Assembly: GCF_000003195.3 (NCBI RefSeq)
Contig: NC_012876.2
Span: forward strand, 47,797,276-47,861,275
Origin: Sorghum bicolor
Lineage: Eukaryota > Streptophyta > Magnoliopsida > Poales > Poaceae
Reading direction: 5' to 3'
DNA: 64,000 bases
Position numbers and translations under genes: made by a program. Shown here one piece after another: positions 19,639 to 31,682 of this stretch. Each line of letters begins with the position of its first letter. Positions within the stretch are counted from its first letter, which is position 1. The notes beneath the pieces were generated by a model. That model saw only the letters and a program-made list of their open reading frames with translations. It was not told the origin of the DNA and made no database searches.

Positions 19639-21383
19639 ACGGGTGCCCTCTCATCGTTACCGGTCTCTATCACCACGAAGTCTGCAGGGGCGTACAAGGT
19701 ACCAACTCGGACGCAGAGGTTCTTCAATATTCCCTTTGGGAAACTTAGCGTCCGATCTGCAAGCTGCAAACACATGGTTGTTTCTAATAAAGGATATGTA
19801 AAGAATTTTTCACAGAGTACCCTGGGCATAATGTTGACACTAGAGCCAAAGTCATAGAGTGCATCTGGGAAGTCCACCATGCCGATGGAGATCGGGATGA
19901 TGGGGCATCCTGGATCGCCTCTCTTGACCGATAGAAGGTCAGTAGTAACTTCCGCGACTAGGTTACTCCAGTAGTTACATGTATCAAACATGTCTACAAG
20001 ATTTGCAGATTCTAATCCTTCCGGTTGTGATGCTATACCAGGGTTAGTAGTAGGAACAACAACAACTATTTGATTTAACTGAGATTCAATCATTTTATTA
20101 AAGCTAATTTGATTCTTGATGGCAGTAGAGAAATTATCCATTCTACTATTTATATTTTCTAGCATTTTATCATTAGATGCCAATTTCTTAGATAGGTTAT
20201 CCATTAGCTTTCCTTGATTAGACACTAACTCTCTTAGAGGTGGAAAATTACTATTATTGTAAGAATTGTTACCTTGATAATTACCTAAGTAGTTAGGCCT
20301 CTGTTGATTCCAACCTTGATTTTGTTGAGGACGGTTGTAGTAGTTGTTGATGTTATTGTTGTTGATGTAGTTCACGTCCTCAAGCATCTCAGGGCAGTGA
20401 TTGCCCGGGTGTCCAATATCTCCACACTCCTCACAAGTCATGTGAGAGTCGTAGACGTGCATAACTTCTTTCTTATCTCTAGCTTTATCATCGAGCTTCT
20501 TCATGAGCAGGTCTAGCTTGGCAGGCAGCATGTCTACCTCCTTGAGCTAGTGTATACCTCCACCTCTCTTGCGTGTCTGGGTCCTTTCTTCATTCCAGCC
20601 TTGGTTGGACGCCATCTTCTCCACGAGAGCTATGGCTTGTGGTATGGTGAGTGATAGGAATGCTCCTCCAGCTGCAGCATCCATGGTCTCATGGGCACTA
20701 TTGCCGAGCCCATGATAAAACATCTGCATCAGTAGCCAGCTCTCCATTCCATGATGAGGACATTCTAGGATGTAGTCTTGGATGCGCTCCCATGCTTCTG
20801 GAACGGATTCATGATGTTTTTGCTAAAAATTTGTAATTTTCCCACGGAGAGCATTGGTCTTGCCCATGGGAAAGAACTTAGCCAGAAAGTTCGTGGAGCA
20901 GAGTGCCCACGTAGTATTCTTCTCCTTTGTAGCGTAGAACCACTGCTTTGCTCTCCCCAATAGAGAGAATGGGAAGAGGCGAAGTAGTATAGCATCTCTG
21001 GGGACTCCTTACATGGTGAATGTGCTGCAAATCTCTAGGATGTGTTGGAGATGAGCACTAGCATCTTCATGCGCCTTTCCACAGAACTGGTCGGCTTGCA
21101 CCATGTTGATGAGCCCAGGCTTGAGCTCAAAGTTGCAGTCGATCTCCACAGCAGGTGCAGTGTGGATGTTGTCCGTAGTGGGAGCTGAGAACTCGCAGAT
21201 CAATTTGTTCGCAATGACTTCAAATTCTGTAGACAAGTTCCGGATGAAACTTCGGCGATCTTCTGGATTGGACGAAGCTTTGTGTTGAAGTGTTGATGAT
21301 GTCTTCTTGAGCTTGGCTCTTGTTTTTCTGAATAATGCTTCGGGATCGTCAACAAAATTTCCTAAAAGATGTCTTCTATTCAT
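19639..21383 (-). pseudogene. gag: broken Athila gag-protease (fragment B)
   Basis: Homologue of the A gene. It has the same M-N-R-R-H-L start at 21383. The frame breaks at about 21009, 20750-20830 and 20547, giving separate open pieces of about 124, 66 and 300 codons. The last piece keeps the CCHC knuckle (about 20385-20425), the Asn-rich linker and the first protease domain with D-F-G-S-S (near 19845). The Phe variant of the catalytic triplet is therefore shared with A and is not a private mutation. The second protease domain is absent because C occupies the cut end. Confidence 0.85.
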
Positions 21384-21519
21384 ACATTACCATGCATAAA
21401 ATAATCAAAATAGAAAACACAGGGGTAAAGCTGTAAGAGAGAATTGATAAACTCAATCATATTAGTGATGCGAATGATGACTCGAAATTCTGTATTCATT
21501 CCTTATTAGTAATCAACCT

Positions 21520-21537
21520 TCCCCGGCAACGGCACCA
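21520..21537 (-). other. primer binding site of fragment B
   Basis: On the minus strand TGGTGCCGTTGCCGGGGA, one base from the tRNA-Asp-type consensus, eight bases inside the LTR end at 21546. Confidence 0.7.
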
Positions 21538-21545
21538 AAAATGCT

Positions 21546-21936
21546 TGTTGGACATTCTTAACATCATTACCAAAAGTAGACTTAGTTTTATATTTCTGAT
21601 AACGGTGCCAAAAATGCTAAAACTATCCCTCATGCCACTTAAGCCAAGTTGTCACCCCCAGCATGACATGAGACGTGGTATTGAAATGTACAATTGCTCT
21701 TCTGAATGAATAAATGAGATCTGCAAGCTCACAGATTAATACCGATGTAGCATTTTAACCGGGAAGTATTCTAGGTATCGTTATTTATATTTTTACCACT
21801 AGGAAGGGATTGCTAATCATCAATGTTGATTATGGAATTGACTATGAAATTGAGTATCTATCATTGCATGTGTAATCGAGAGCATTTATCTATCTCTTTC
21901 ATACAGGGAAAAATGTCACATAAAATATAGTTAAAG
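21546..21936 (-). repeat. 5' LTR of fragment B, interrupted
   Basis: Homologous to 2661-3050 of A. It carries the same internal primer-site-like word (21600-21620). It ends at 21936, where TGTAACACCC of element I starts. Confidence 0.82.
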
Positions 21937-23921
21937 TGTAACACCCAAGGTGTTAAGCATGCACTTAGTCCCATAAACTCTCTCATAAGCATTCTCATCA
22001 AGCATGGCATAAGCATAACATCACATGAGCATAGTAGTAATTCAAGTATGATTTCATGTGCTTGATTTACATGACTTAAATATAATAAAAATAGTATGCC
22101 TGCTTCCAAAATTCTTGGAATTACCAAAATAGATTGAAATATGTTTTAGAAGAATTAAGAATAATCTTTGTGAAATTTTTGGAGCTATAGAAGTTGAGAA
22201 ATGGATTTTATACAAAAGGCCCCAAAATGAATTTATTCAAAACCTAGAACTTGTTTTGAGTGGTATTTCAAATTCTATTTGGAATTTGGAATTTCAGCTT
22301 GAAACAAAGTTGTAGAAATTTTTATTTAGAACAACTTTTGTTTTGGGGGCCAGAGCTGAAAAAGGATGTAAATTTATCGACATGAGTTTGAAAAATTATT
22401 GGAGAAAAGAAATGTTTGAGAAAGGCAAGCCCCGGAGCATTCTAATTCTCCCTATTCTCGCTAACTTAATTAGTATATCATGCTTGTTCTACTATATTGC
22501 ATTTAAGTGATAGGAATTGCTTGATACCGCTAATGCATACTTACTCCTTGATATCACCACTTGTTTATCTACCTTGTCCAATGTAGATAGGCTCGGAGTA
22601 TATGCTTAGCTTGCTTAGTACGGTAGAAGTCGGGTGATTTCCTGTCACCTGCGAGATATAGGTGGGCACCTGTTTGATTTGCTGTTATTGCTATGAGGAA
22701 AAGTAACCAAGTGTGGAGAGGAACTTGAGACCGCACAGGGTCTTATGGTGGGGTTGACCGTAGTGCCCCTGCCTGTGTCGATTAAGGACTGAACGTTGAC
22801 GGCCCTCTTGTCATGTTGAACGCATCCCCACACTTAGCTGGAAGGATAAGTCGTTCCGACCGCGAAGCCTGAACACTATCCGGGCCGGGAGTCGAGCCGC
22901 CATGCGCTGTATTGGTGATGGTTGAGGAGAACGACGAGGGCGCGACGCACAACCTTGGTATACCATGGATACCTCGGTCGCCGGAATGGTCCTCGGGTAC
23001 TGGCGGTGCCTGCCGAACCCGCGATTTGGTCCTGGATAGTGTAATACGGTGATCTGTAGCTCACTTCATCAGTGAGTGTGGTTTGTGTGGGGAATAACTT
23101 GCCAGCTGGTTAGAAATCGATTCAAATCGCCATCGCTCCTAGATAGTGAGCACTTGACATGAGCCCTGTCCTCGTAGTAAGAACTATGGAACACTTGGGT
23201 TATGATGAAAAATGATTTATGAATGCTATGATGAGGTACTAGCATATCACCACACTTGTTTGAAATAGTACAGATGCAAATCTAGATGCTAGGTAACAAT
23301 ACTTAACCTGAGCTAATCAAAGAAAAGAGGATATTATCAAGATGTATTCTAGTGAGTAGTGCTTTTATGGAAAAGGTCTCAGTTACCCCCACTATACAGC
23401 CTTCATGATCCTTGATGAGTCTTTATTTTGGTTTATGACGGGTAAGTCTAGTTGAGTACATTCTCATACTCAGGGTTCTATTCCCATATTGTTTTGCAGA
23501 TGGGCAGATGTACTATGGTTATTGCATTCTCTGCTTGTACCCAGCAATGGGTGATGACTAGACCAAGGGCGATGGTCACTCTACCTCCTCTTTCGCTTTT
23601 GTGGGAATGACCGAACTACGGCACTGTATCAGACTAAATGTGTGTGTGTTATTTTCAAACTATGAAGCTTCCGCTAGTTGAGAACTTGGTTTGTAATAAC
23701 TGTAAGTAACTCCGATGTATGTGATGAATGATGCAAACTGGATGTAATTGTGAATGGTCCGCTGAACTTATTACGATCTTGGCTATATGTAAGATTTGTG
23801 GTTTGAAATCCTTCAAGATTTCACGGACTACCGGGATTATATAGGCTTAAGCTCGATGGTTCGACTCTGCAAATGGTCACCATTAGGCTTAATCTCTTAT
23901 AATTTGGGTGGTTCTGTTACA
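21937..23921 (+). repeat. 5' LTR of element I (1985 bp)
   Basis: Starts TGTAACACCC and ends TGGTTCTGTTACA. It is homologous over both ends with solo LTR G, but lacks about 2 kb of its middle, including the GC-rich block. The transition lies near 22340-22430 here (G near 37690 and 39745). No gene is supported; the short open frames are not shared with G. Confidence 0.82.
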
Positions 23922-23923
23922 GC

Positions 23924-23935
23924 TGGCATCAGAGC
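23924..23935 (+). other. primer binding site of I (initiator tRNA-Met type)
   Basis: TGGCATCAGAGC, two bases after the LTR. The tRNA-iMet complement is TGGTATCAGAGC, so there is one mismatch. It proves that 21937-23921 is a 5' LTR and fixes the orientation of this family, and so of G and H. Confidence 0.75.
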
Positions 23936-24397
23936 AAGGTTTAGCGAGTTACTGTTCGTAAGTACGTTCTAAACTAAACTTAAACCGGTTAATGAAAGTT
24001 AACTATGCAATTAATGATAAGTAAGGTGTTAAAATGTGTTTTTGGAAAAACTACACAGTGTGCCATGGTCATATCCTTTATGCCCAGCTAAGGACTCTAA
24101 GGTGGCTAGTTGAGTATTGACCTGGGGGTTATGCATCATATTTCTATTTTCGTCGCTCATACGGCGTGCAATAGTATGAGTGCCATTCATTTGAGTGGGA
24201 GCTGCGAGAGCATGATCGGATACACTGCCAATCTAGGGAAGTGATGTTAGGTGATGTTTCATGCATACATGTTTGGTGTGCCTGGGAATAGTACTGCATG
24301 TTGGGAGATTCCGTCCTAAGAGGCAATGCTGTCACTAGGGCGATGATGTGGGTAGTAACACGCCAAATGCATGGATGTGGTGTCTATGCGTGTGGGG
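23936..24397 (+). other. leader remnant of element I
   Basis: Noncoding sequence between the primer site and the E insertion. I see no gene or repeat in it. Confidence 0.55.
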
Positions 24398-25761
24398 TGT
24401 TGACGGTCCTTAGTACCAAATTTAATTATTAAATAAACAAAAAAAGGATCCAAATGCATCCAACACCAAGACTTAGGGTTTATCTGACAAAATTCCATGA
24501 GTTTTGGTGTTTGTCTATTTCTGCAGGGGGTTATCATGAAATATGGATGAAAGGCCCACATGTCGGGTTTACATAGAGATATTAACGTGTCGCGCGATTT
24601 TCTATCATCTAGAAGACTCCAGAAGCCACGGGAACGAACGGAAAGGTGATCGGGCCTGGGGGCAGGGCGCCCGCCCTCCCCCCTAGGGCGCCCGCCCAGC
24701 TACAGTGTCCAAACAGGACCTGTCTCGCGGATTACGTTCCACCGACCTAAAGGATCAAGGATAACTGTTCAATCAATGTTGGTTTTATCTGACAGCCCAG
24801 ATTCACTTGAGGGAACTATATAAGCAGACCCCCTGGACCCTGGAGGAGAACAAGTTCATTGTAGAGTTGAGAGGTGCTCTCGAAGGATAACCTTTCCTCT
24901 ACATAGACAGAGCAAAAGCTAGGGTTTGGAGATGAGAGCTCTCCTCTCATCTCTAAACTAGAGTAGATCTAGATAGTAGCGAGATGGAGAGCGAGGGAGG
25001 ATTGGAGGAGAGGCCGGCCTGTCGGTTCTTCCTCCGGTTGTACTTCGCCATGATCAAGCTCTAATCAAGCTTGCTCATGGGATGACTCCGGTGATCTACT
25101 TCTATTTCATTATGCAATTATTATCCATGTATGTTCTGGTTCACAACTCTTTTGAATACTTTAATCTATAGGACGCTATAGGTGAGAGTTGTAGTATAGG
25201 TGTAAGCATGCTGCTTAGACCAAGATTACTTGTGGATATCTCCTGTCTAGCTGGATCGTGTGGTAGGCCGCGTGAGTGACAGTTACGTTGGTCCCCTATA
25301 GTCCACCTCCTTTTAGCAGGACGGGTAGGGTTTATCGGCCTATGGATAAGCATCCTTTATGGTGTATTCTTATCACGTGGTTCTTCCCAGACATAGACAT
25401 ACCCCTTTGAAGTAGAGAAACCATAGTTATCTTCTCTATTCTCCTACCATCGCCCATATACTAGATTGCTCTACTCTCTAATCCCATATTATCACCCATT
25501 GTTATCTTACCTTTAATATTGTTCTTATTCAATTCTAGCATCTTTCCTATTTACACCTACCTATCTAACTAAGTTAAGTTAGAGCGTAGATCAGTTCTCC
25601 CGTTTCCCTGTGGATACGATAAAACCTTTAACCGGGTAAAAGCTACAACGGTATCCGTGCGCTTGCGGATTTATCTGTGTGCGTATAAATACCATAGTAC
25701 GCTCTAGTGCCATGCTGGGGATGACAACCTAGTATTCAAGTGGTGTTAGCAAGTGTCAACA
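24398..25761 (+). repeat. 5' LTR of E
   Basis: 1364 bp, TGTTGACGG to TGTCAACA. Two GGGCGCCCGCCC-type palindromes at 24665-24700 precede TATATAAG (24817-24824). It is related to the LTRs of A and J over the first third, less so later. Confidence 0.87.
24817..24824 (+). promoter_or_regulatory. TATA box in 5' LTR of E
   Basis: TATATAAG in the context GAACTATATAAGCAGACC. The same context recurs in the 3' LTR near 31642 and in J at 10525. Confidence 0.6.
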
Positions 25762-25769
25762 AGCATTTT

Positions 25770-25787
25770 TGGCGTCATTGCTGGGGA
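25770..25787 (+). other. primer binding site of E
   Basis: TGGCGTCATTGCTGGGGA, eight bases after the LTR. It has the same register as A's site, with two further changes from the tRNA-Asp-type consensus. Confidence 0.68.
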
Positions 25788-25916
25788 AACGGTTGCTGAG
25801 TTGACTACGAACAACCTTAATCATTTTCTAAAAAATAAAAAAATATATTTCCTTTTATCCTTTGCCTCATCTCTACTATTCTTTCTTCTTATCTAATCCT
25901 TGATTTCTGGTCTATC

Positions 25917-27482
25917 ATGAATGCAAACATGTCTATCTATCAGTTTCATAGACCTACGGGCACACATCTCGAACCACCAAAATCTTCAAAGCCTATCATA
26001 GCATCTAGTTTTGAGATAGACCCTGAATACATAGAATTTGTTCAAAAACAACCTTTCTCAGGAGAAGGTGAAGAAAACCCATACACACACCTAAGAGAGT
26101 TTTATCGAGTCTGTGACCTCCTTCGCATAGAAGGCATGTCTGATGAGACCCTTAAATGGAAGCTCTTTCCGTTCTCTTTAACAGGAAAACCTAGACATTG
26201 GTATAAACTCAAAGTAGGGAGTGTTCATGGAGTTTGGAAGGAGTTATATAATAGTTTTCTTTTTAAATATTTTCCAATCTCCAAAGTGGTGGAACTTCGG
26301 CGTGAGATTCTTTCTTTTAGACAACTGGAAAAAGAATCTCTCAGCAAATCATGGGACCGCTTTATTAACTTTACTCTCACTGGCCCAAAGCTTTCTATTC
26401 CAAAAGAAATTCTTCTAATTCACTTTTTTGAGGGCCTTAGTAGGGAAAATAAGCAAACCGTGAATACAGCCTCTAGAGGATCCTTCTATCACCTACCTGC
26501 TAGTGAAGCTAGGGTTTTAATTGATTCATTTAGTGGAAAGTTTCCTAGCATTTATATCCTTGAGAAAGAGAAAGAACCAGTTCCTAGACAAGAAGAAAAT
26601 GTTTCGATAGCCAGATCACAACCACTTCAATCCCAAACTTTAGCTATCGGTCCTAAACCATCAATACCCCAAAATTCTCCAAGGGAGGAAGGAATCCTGA
26701 CCTTAAATCTTTCAGATGCTGATGCTTTAGACTTCTGGTTCCATAAGAGACCTTCAAGTAGGGATAATTCAAATCCTTGCAACAATGGTTCTCTTAGAGA
26801 ATGTCCTGGTTCCTGTTATGAAGAAGTCGAGGATGACATATCAAGTGAAGGAGAGCTAAACCATATAGAAAATTCTATCTGCTCCCCTTCCATGTTCACA
26901 AATTCTAAATCCATCCTTGAACTTAGAGACCCTTTTTATCCCTCTCCTTTTCAGTCTCCTGATGATCCTAGCAATCCATCAAGACAATCAAACCATAGGA
27001 GTCATAAAGACCATGAGGATGACATGTCAAGTAATGTTATAGAAGGAGAGCCAAGCCATATAGAAAATTCTAACAGCTCCCCTTTCCTGATCACAAGTTC
27101 TAAATGGCTAGAATGTGTAGAATGGATGGATAAGGAAGAAGCCTTAATGGATTCTGACTTTGGCTCAATTTTAAATGCTGAGTTCTTGACTCCATTTGAG
27201 GATGAGATTCATCCAACTACAGAAGAGGACACAGGTGAGACCAATCCAGGAGAAACTCTGGACATTCAGATTGGAGACGAAGATAACATTAATGAGCATG
27301 GAATTTATTTTATAGCCACTCCGTTTACTCTATGCTCATGTGCAACATCTTCCCAACCTATTGGTCTCTCCAACATCACCACATTTGAGATCTCCAACCC
27401 CCTCTTCCTTTCTATTTATAAAAACTTTAAAAAGGCGGTTGTCGATGCATATGTCTATAATAAATATTGCAGATCTCGTTGA
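25917..27482 (+). CDS. gag: gag-like protein without zinc knuckle or protease (element E)
   Basis: An intact 521-codon frame starting about 130 bp after the primer site. Residues about 40-215 form a retrotransposon capsid domain, with F-S-G-E-G-E-E-N-P, W-K-L-F-P-F-S-L, F-L-F-K-Y-F-P, W-D-R-F and F-F-E-G-L-S motifs. The C-terminal 300 residues are acidic and Ser/Pro/Asn-rich. They contain a repeated module (an E-D-D-[IM]-S-S core followed by H-I-E-N-S and an S-P-F/S stretch) at about 303-325 and 366-390. No CCHC box and no D-T-G are present, so processing and RNA binding must come from elsewhere or be dispensable. The capsid sequence differs clearly from that of A although the LTR ends are related. 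Intactness suggests fairly recent activity or selection. Confidence 0.85.
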   Translation: MNANMSIYQFHRPTGTHLEPPKSSKPIIASSFEIDPEYIEFVQKQPFSGEGEENPYTHLREFYRVCDLLRIEGMSDETLKWKLFPFSLTGKPRHWYKLKVGSVHGVWKELYNSFLFKYFPISKVVELRREILSFRQLEKESLSKSWDRFINFTLTGPKLSIPKEILLIHFFEGLSRENKQTVNTASRGSFYHLPASEARVLIDSFSGKFPSIYILEKEKEPVPRQEENVSIARSQPLQSQTLAIGPKPSIPQNSPREEGILTLNLSDADALDFWFHKRPSSRDNSNPCNNGSLRECPGSCYEEVEDDISSEGELNHIENSICSPSMFTNSKSILELRDPFYPSPFQSPDDPSNPSRQSNHRSHKDHEDDMSSNVIEGEPSHIENSNSSPFLITSSKWLECVEWMDKEEALMDSDFGSILNAEFLTPFEDEIHPTTEEDTGETNPGETLDIQIGDEDNINEHGIYFIATPFTLCSCATSSQPIGLSNITTFEISNPLFLSIYKNFKKAVVDAYVYNKYCRSR

Positions 27483-30400
27483 GTTGATCTTGATATAGGT
27501 CAGCGTTGGAAGGGAAACCACTTCGCCGACATAAATTGATGGTTTCCCAAGGACAAGCTTAGTGTCCTAAAATAAGCACTGATCAGATCGTAACATAAGC
27601 TTTTAATTATTTACAACATTACCTTGTGTATTGAGCATATAAGAATAATTGTAAAAATATTCCTTCAGGTATTCCTGTCACTAACCTTTCCAGGATTGGA
27701 GCAAGAAGATTGGATGAATGACAAGCACAAGGTATGTCCAACCAACCATCATACAACATTGAATTAAATCCAAACTTGAATTTTGCAAAATTCAAGCTTG
27801 GGGGAATACTTTACATAAAAACATCCTTTGCCATGTTGCTATGTTGGTTGTCCTTACCTTTGAGACATGCTCCATTTGTTAAATACTAATCACACTACTT
27901 CATCCCCACTTGAGTAGATCTCTATAAATGCTCTCATGCTACCTTTATTTGCTCTAGTATATGTCTAGGGTTGGAGTAGTTTCATTTATCTCTTAAATAA
28001 GCATGGTGCTTAATTTAGAAATGATGATCTTACTTCCAAGGAATTTTAAATTAAGCATGGTGCTTAGGTTAAAATGCACTCCTAAATCAAATTAGACATG
28101 GTGTCTAGGTTGATTTTTGAGCCGATAGTATGCTATAGTAGATATTGGATATTTTATTAGACTAACCCCTGTAGGAAAACTTTCAATATCGACCTGGGAA
28201 GTCCTGAGATAAACTTACATTGGAGACAAAGAGAGAGACACATGAAGTTTAACAATTTGCACAAGAAGGACATAGCTCATTCATCATAGAGAGATGATCC
28301 ATAGAAGGAGACAAAGTACATAAACACGATGCACAACCGCTAAGAAAGGAATGCTTCCACAAGGTGATACTGTACCATCACTCTTCAATTAAGGTAACAT
28401 TTTAAGATATGTGGCTATCACTTTTATAAGCTTTTCATTGGTTCTAGCGTTCACATAAATAAAGAGACAAACATGTATGATTTATAACTCCAAATTAACC
28501 AACCCAACTGATTCAGCATGTTCAGTCCTTTAATCTTTGTTCCTAGTACTACCTCCATGATCCCACACTCCTAATCATATGAGCTAAAATGTTGCACATT
28601 CAATCTTTGAGAGATATAAAGAAAAAGACATATACATAGAGAGATTATCTTTCCATAAGTTTGAGCGATCTGATCTGACAAATGTTATAAGTGCTACACT
28701 CATGAACTTATCATCCATCAACTTTGTCTTGCTCACTACACTTAAGGTTAGAGAAGAACAAATACACTTTTGGTTCTGTTGGTGTTTTCCACCAACAGAG
28801 CCCATGCACTTGATCTCTGCCTTGTCTCTATGAGCAGGTACACTTCGAGCAAAATATGGAGGAGTTTTACAACTCCCAGACTCCACCAAGTGAAGAACCT
28901 GGATCTACGAGCACAAACACACTGAGCAAGATACTGCCAAAGCCGCACTTTGAACTGCTAGGCAAACGAAGAACATGGGTGACACCGTATCAAGAGGTGC
29001 AGACGTCAAGGTCCACACCTGAATCAAATGACACACCTAAAGAATGAACACGGTGAGAAGTCTTGTTCAGAAGACTTAAAACATTGAACCCTTGCCGAAA
29101 GGTAAAATTGGTAGTTATCCATATTTATCCTTTTTGCATTACTTAAATTATTTACTTTCCTTAAATAGCTTGTAAGTTGATTATGCTATCTTGAAAAGAA
29201 AATAAAAAATGTTAAAAATAGTAAGCCCCATGTGAGTATGCTCCTGGCATAAAACCCATAAGTAAATTCACTATGGCGGCGTAAAAATAAAATAAATATA
29301 TTCCTGTCCTATAAAAATGAAAATATAAAAATAAATTTATGATCCTACCATAGAGAGTAACATTTATTAAGGAGGCTCAACATGATAAAGGCTAGATATT
29401 TATGCTAACACTTAACTTGTTCCACAAAGCTTTATTGTCTATTTGAGCTCCACAAAATTCAAAGATCAAAGAAGACTAGCAGACGGAGGACATCCTAATC
29501 GTTGTCAGGGTACTGCCAACATTCAAATACACCTCTGCCACCAGCTAGCTACATCAGAAGAAATTACATCAAAATCCAGCTTGGGGGAGAGCACTTCCAT
29601 TTATCTAGCTAAGTGTATCTACTCGCGTTTATACTTTACTCAAATAATAAAAAGATGCATAATCATAAAAACCCAAATAAAGATTTTATGCTTATATATA
29701 TATATATATATCTTTGCTTAGTTTGCTAAATAAATAAATAAAGTTTGCTATCAACCCTCATGATAAGTTCTCAAATGGAAATAATGAATAGTTGCTCTGC
29801 CATGACTAGTTCTCAAAAATTGAAATCTCTCTCAAGTTTAGGCATGACTGTTATGAATTAAGATTTTCTCTAAACCTGAACTTGTGGGAAGAGTACTTGA
29901 TCTCAAGTCTAAGTCGTTAAAGGATACGATATGGGGAGGTTGAGCTGCTGTTTATCTGTTCCTAGAGATGCTAAAATTCTGGAGAATTTTATCTTTGAAA
30001 ATCTTTAAAATGTTGCATGATGAGTTCCTGTATGATGATAGTTTTAAATCCTACCACAGCCACATATACATGCTTATTAGACTATGAACCATACATTTAC
30101 TTTTTACTGCTTATGAGCATTGAGTGTGGTCAAGCTGTGTAGACCCTTAGGAGCTTGTCATGCGGTTAAAATCACGATTCACTTGCACGTTCACTCATAC
30201 ATGTTGCTTCTACTCCGGAAGTACGCATCCACATACATCCACTCATTTCCATCTCCAGATTCACCCAAAATTATTTTACTCCTATCCAGGAGAGAATAGC
30301 CAAAAACATTATCCTATCCCTGTTATTCCTCGTGAAATAAATGCTCAAGATATTTTGGTTACTACCACTTGCTACATTATTCCACGAGGGTGAGTGCTCT

Positions 30401-31251
30401 GAAAAAAGTGAATACGAGGAAATAAAAAGGGGCAAGTGCCCGGAACCTCGAAGAAAAGAAAAAGTGAGACGAGAGGTAAAAATGGACAAGTGTCTGATAG
30501 TAGAATTAAGGGTACAAGATACCCACCTGAGAGAAAAGAAAAAGAAAATATAGAGCATCTCATTCCCCTCAAAAAGCTTCAAAGTGAAAGAAAGGTATGT
30601 ATCCCCTCAAAAGAGCAAGCGTAGAATTAGACCTTCACCATTGTTTTCACCATTATCACCATCATCACCATACACCATTCATTCGTTACACATGCACATC
30701 TTGATTTGACTTATTGACTTGTTTCTCTGGATCCATGGTTTGACTATGCAATAAATGTCTTGTAAGTATGTATTAGCTGTCTCCCACCTATGAGCTCCAG
30801 ATATCAAAGCCTTATTAGAGTAGGGTGAGAGAGAAGGCAATGTCATTATGCCTTATACCAAAAATACCATATACTTTGAGAGAAGGCATATACCATCACT
30901 GCCTTGGTAAGGATCCAGAAATACCACAAAAGAGAGAATTGAGAGAGTCATACAAGGAATCTCTGAGTTTTATTTGAAAATCTGCAAAAACTCCAGAGCT
31001 ATAGTTGATCAAGAATAAGAGACATGGTGCTTGACTAGACCGTTCTATCTTTTAAATGCTCAAGACACAAGTGATGGTTGCAAGCCCCATGGTGGAAGGT
31101 AATATGAGTAAGTTTAACTCTTAACAGTTTGCCCTAACCTAGAGATGAGATCTTGTTTGAACGCATGTGTACCTTTAAGGCATAAAACCACTGCAGAAAC
31201 TCTTGAGTCCATCCTTGCTCAGGGACGAGCAAGAGGTAAGCTTGGGGGAGT
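27483..31251 (+). other. long noncoding internal region of E with polypurine tracts
   Basis: No supported gene in 3.8 kb. It contains an internal purine tract with AAGCTTGGGGGAATAC (27797-27812), three spaced copies of a CATGGTG-centred word (27999-28013, 28052-28067, 28092-28109) and a (TA)n run at about 29693-29712. The final purine tract AAGCTTGGGGGAGT is at 31238-31251. From about 29150 on it is homologous to the tail of A (4313-6400, inverted). Short open frames such as 28584-28889 and 29443-29721 are not conserved in A. Confidence 0.7.
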
Positions 31252-31682
31252 TGTTGACGGTCCTTAAGTACCAAATTTAATTATTAAAGAAACAAAGAAA
31301 AGGATCCAAATGCAACCAACTCCTAGACTTAGAGTTTTATCTGATAGAATTCCACGAGTTTTGGTGTTTGTCTATTTCTGCAGGGGGTTATCAGGAAATA
31401 TGAAGGAAAGGCCCACATGTCGAATTTATATAGAGATATTAACATGCCGCGCAATTTTCTATCATCTAGAAGACTCCAGAAGCCATGGGAACGAACGGGA
31501 AGGTGATCGGGCCCCGCCCGCCCAGCTACAGAGTCCAAACAGGACCCATCTCGCGGATTACGTTCCACTGACCTAAAGGATCAAGGATAACCGTTCAATC
31601 AATGTCAGTTTGATCCGACGGGCCAGATTCACTTGACAGGACTATATAAGCAGACCCCCGGGCCCCTAGAGGAGAACAAGTT
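31252..31682 (+). repeat. 3' LTR of E, first piece
   Basis: Matches 24398-24850 of the 5' LTR and ends in AAGTT (31678-31682), one copy of the target duplication made by F. The duplicated GC palindrome region is shortened by about 30 bp compared with the 5' LTR (near 31510). Confidence 0.87.
31678..31682 (+). other. target site duplication of F, left copy
   Basis: AAGTT, repeated at 49956-49960 after F. The uninterrupted site is visible in the 5' LTR of E near 24850. Confidence 0.9.

Larger units (their letters stand above)
19639..21936 (-). mobile_element. Athila-type fragment B, related to element A
   Basis: In reverse orientation: a partial 5' LTR (21546-21936), a primer site (21520-21537), gag and the first protease domain, then a cut at 19639 where element C begins. 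The LTR is interrupted at 21936 by the long LTR of element I. Close in sequence to A but decayed. Confidence 0.85.
21937..24397 (+). mobile_element. long-LTR Ty3/gypsy element I, 5' part only
   Basis: 5' LTR (21937-23921), primer site (23924-23935) and about 460 bp of leader, then cut at 24397 by element E. The LTR termini TGTAACA/TGTTACA and the tRNA-Met-type primer site suggest the Tekay/Del (Retrosat2-like) lineage; this lineage call is inference, since no coding region survives here. Confidence 0.75.

Noticed and set aside
24398..25761. 5' LTR of E and the A LTR as one identical LTR family
   Set aside because: They agree in the first third, TATA context and palindromes but end differently (TGTCAACA versus ACCCAACA) and differ in length, so I treat them as related subfamilies.
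28584..28889. 101-codon minus-strand frame in E
   Set aside because: Antisense to noncoding sequence, no domain, no homologue in the A tail.
29693..29712. (TA)n run as a possible promoter or origin
   Set aside because: A simple microsatellite in noncoding E sequence with nothing else to support regulation.
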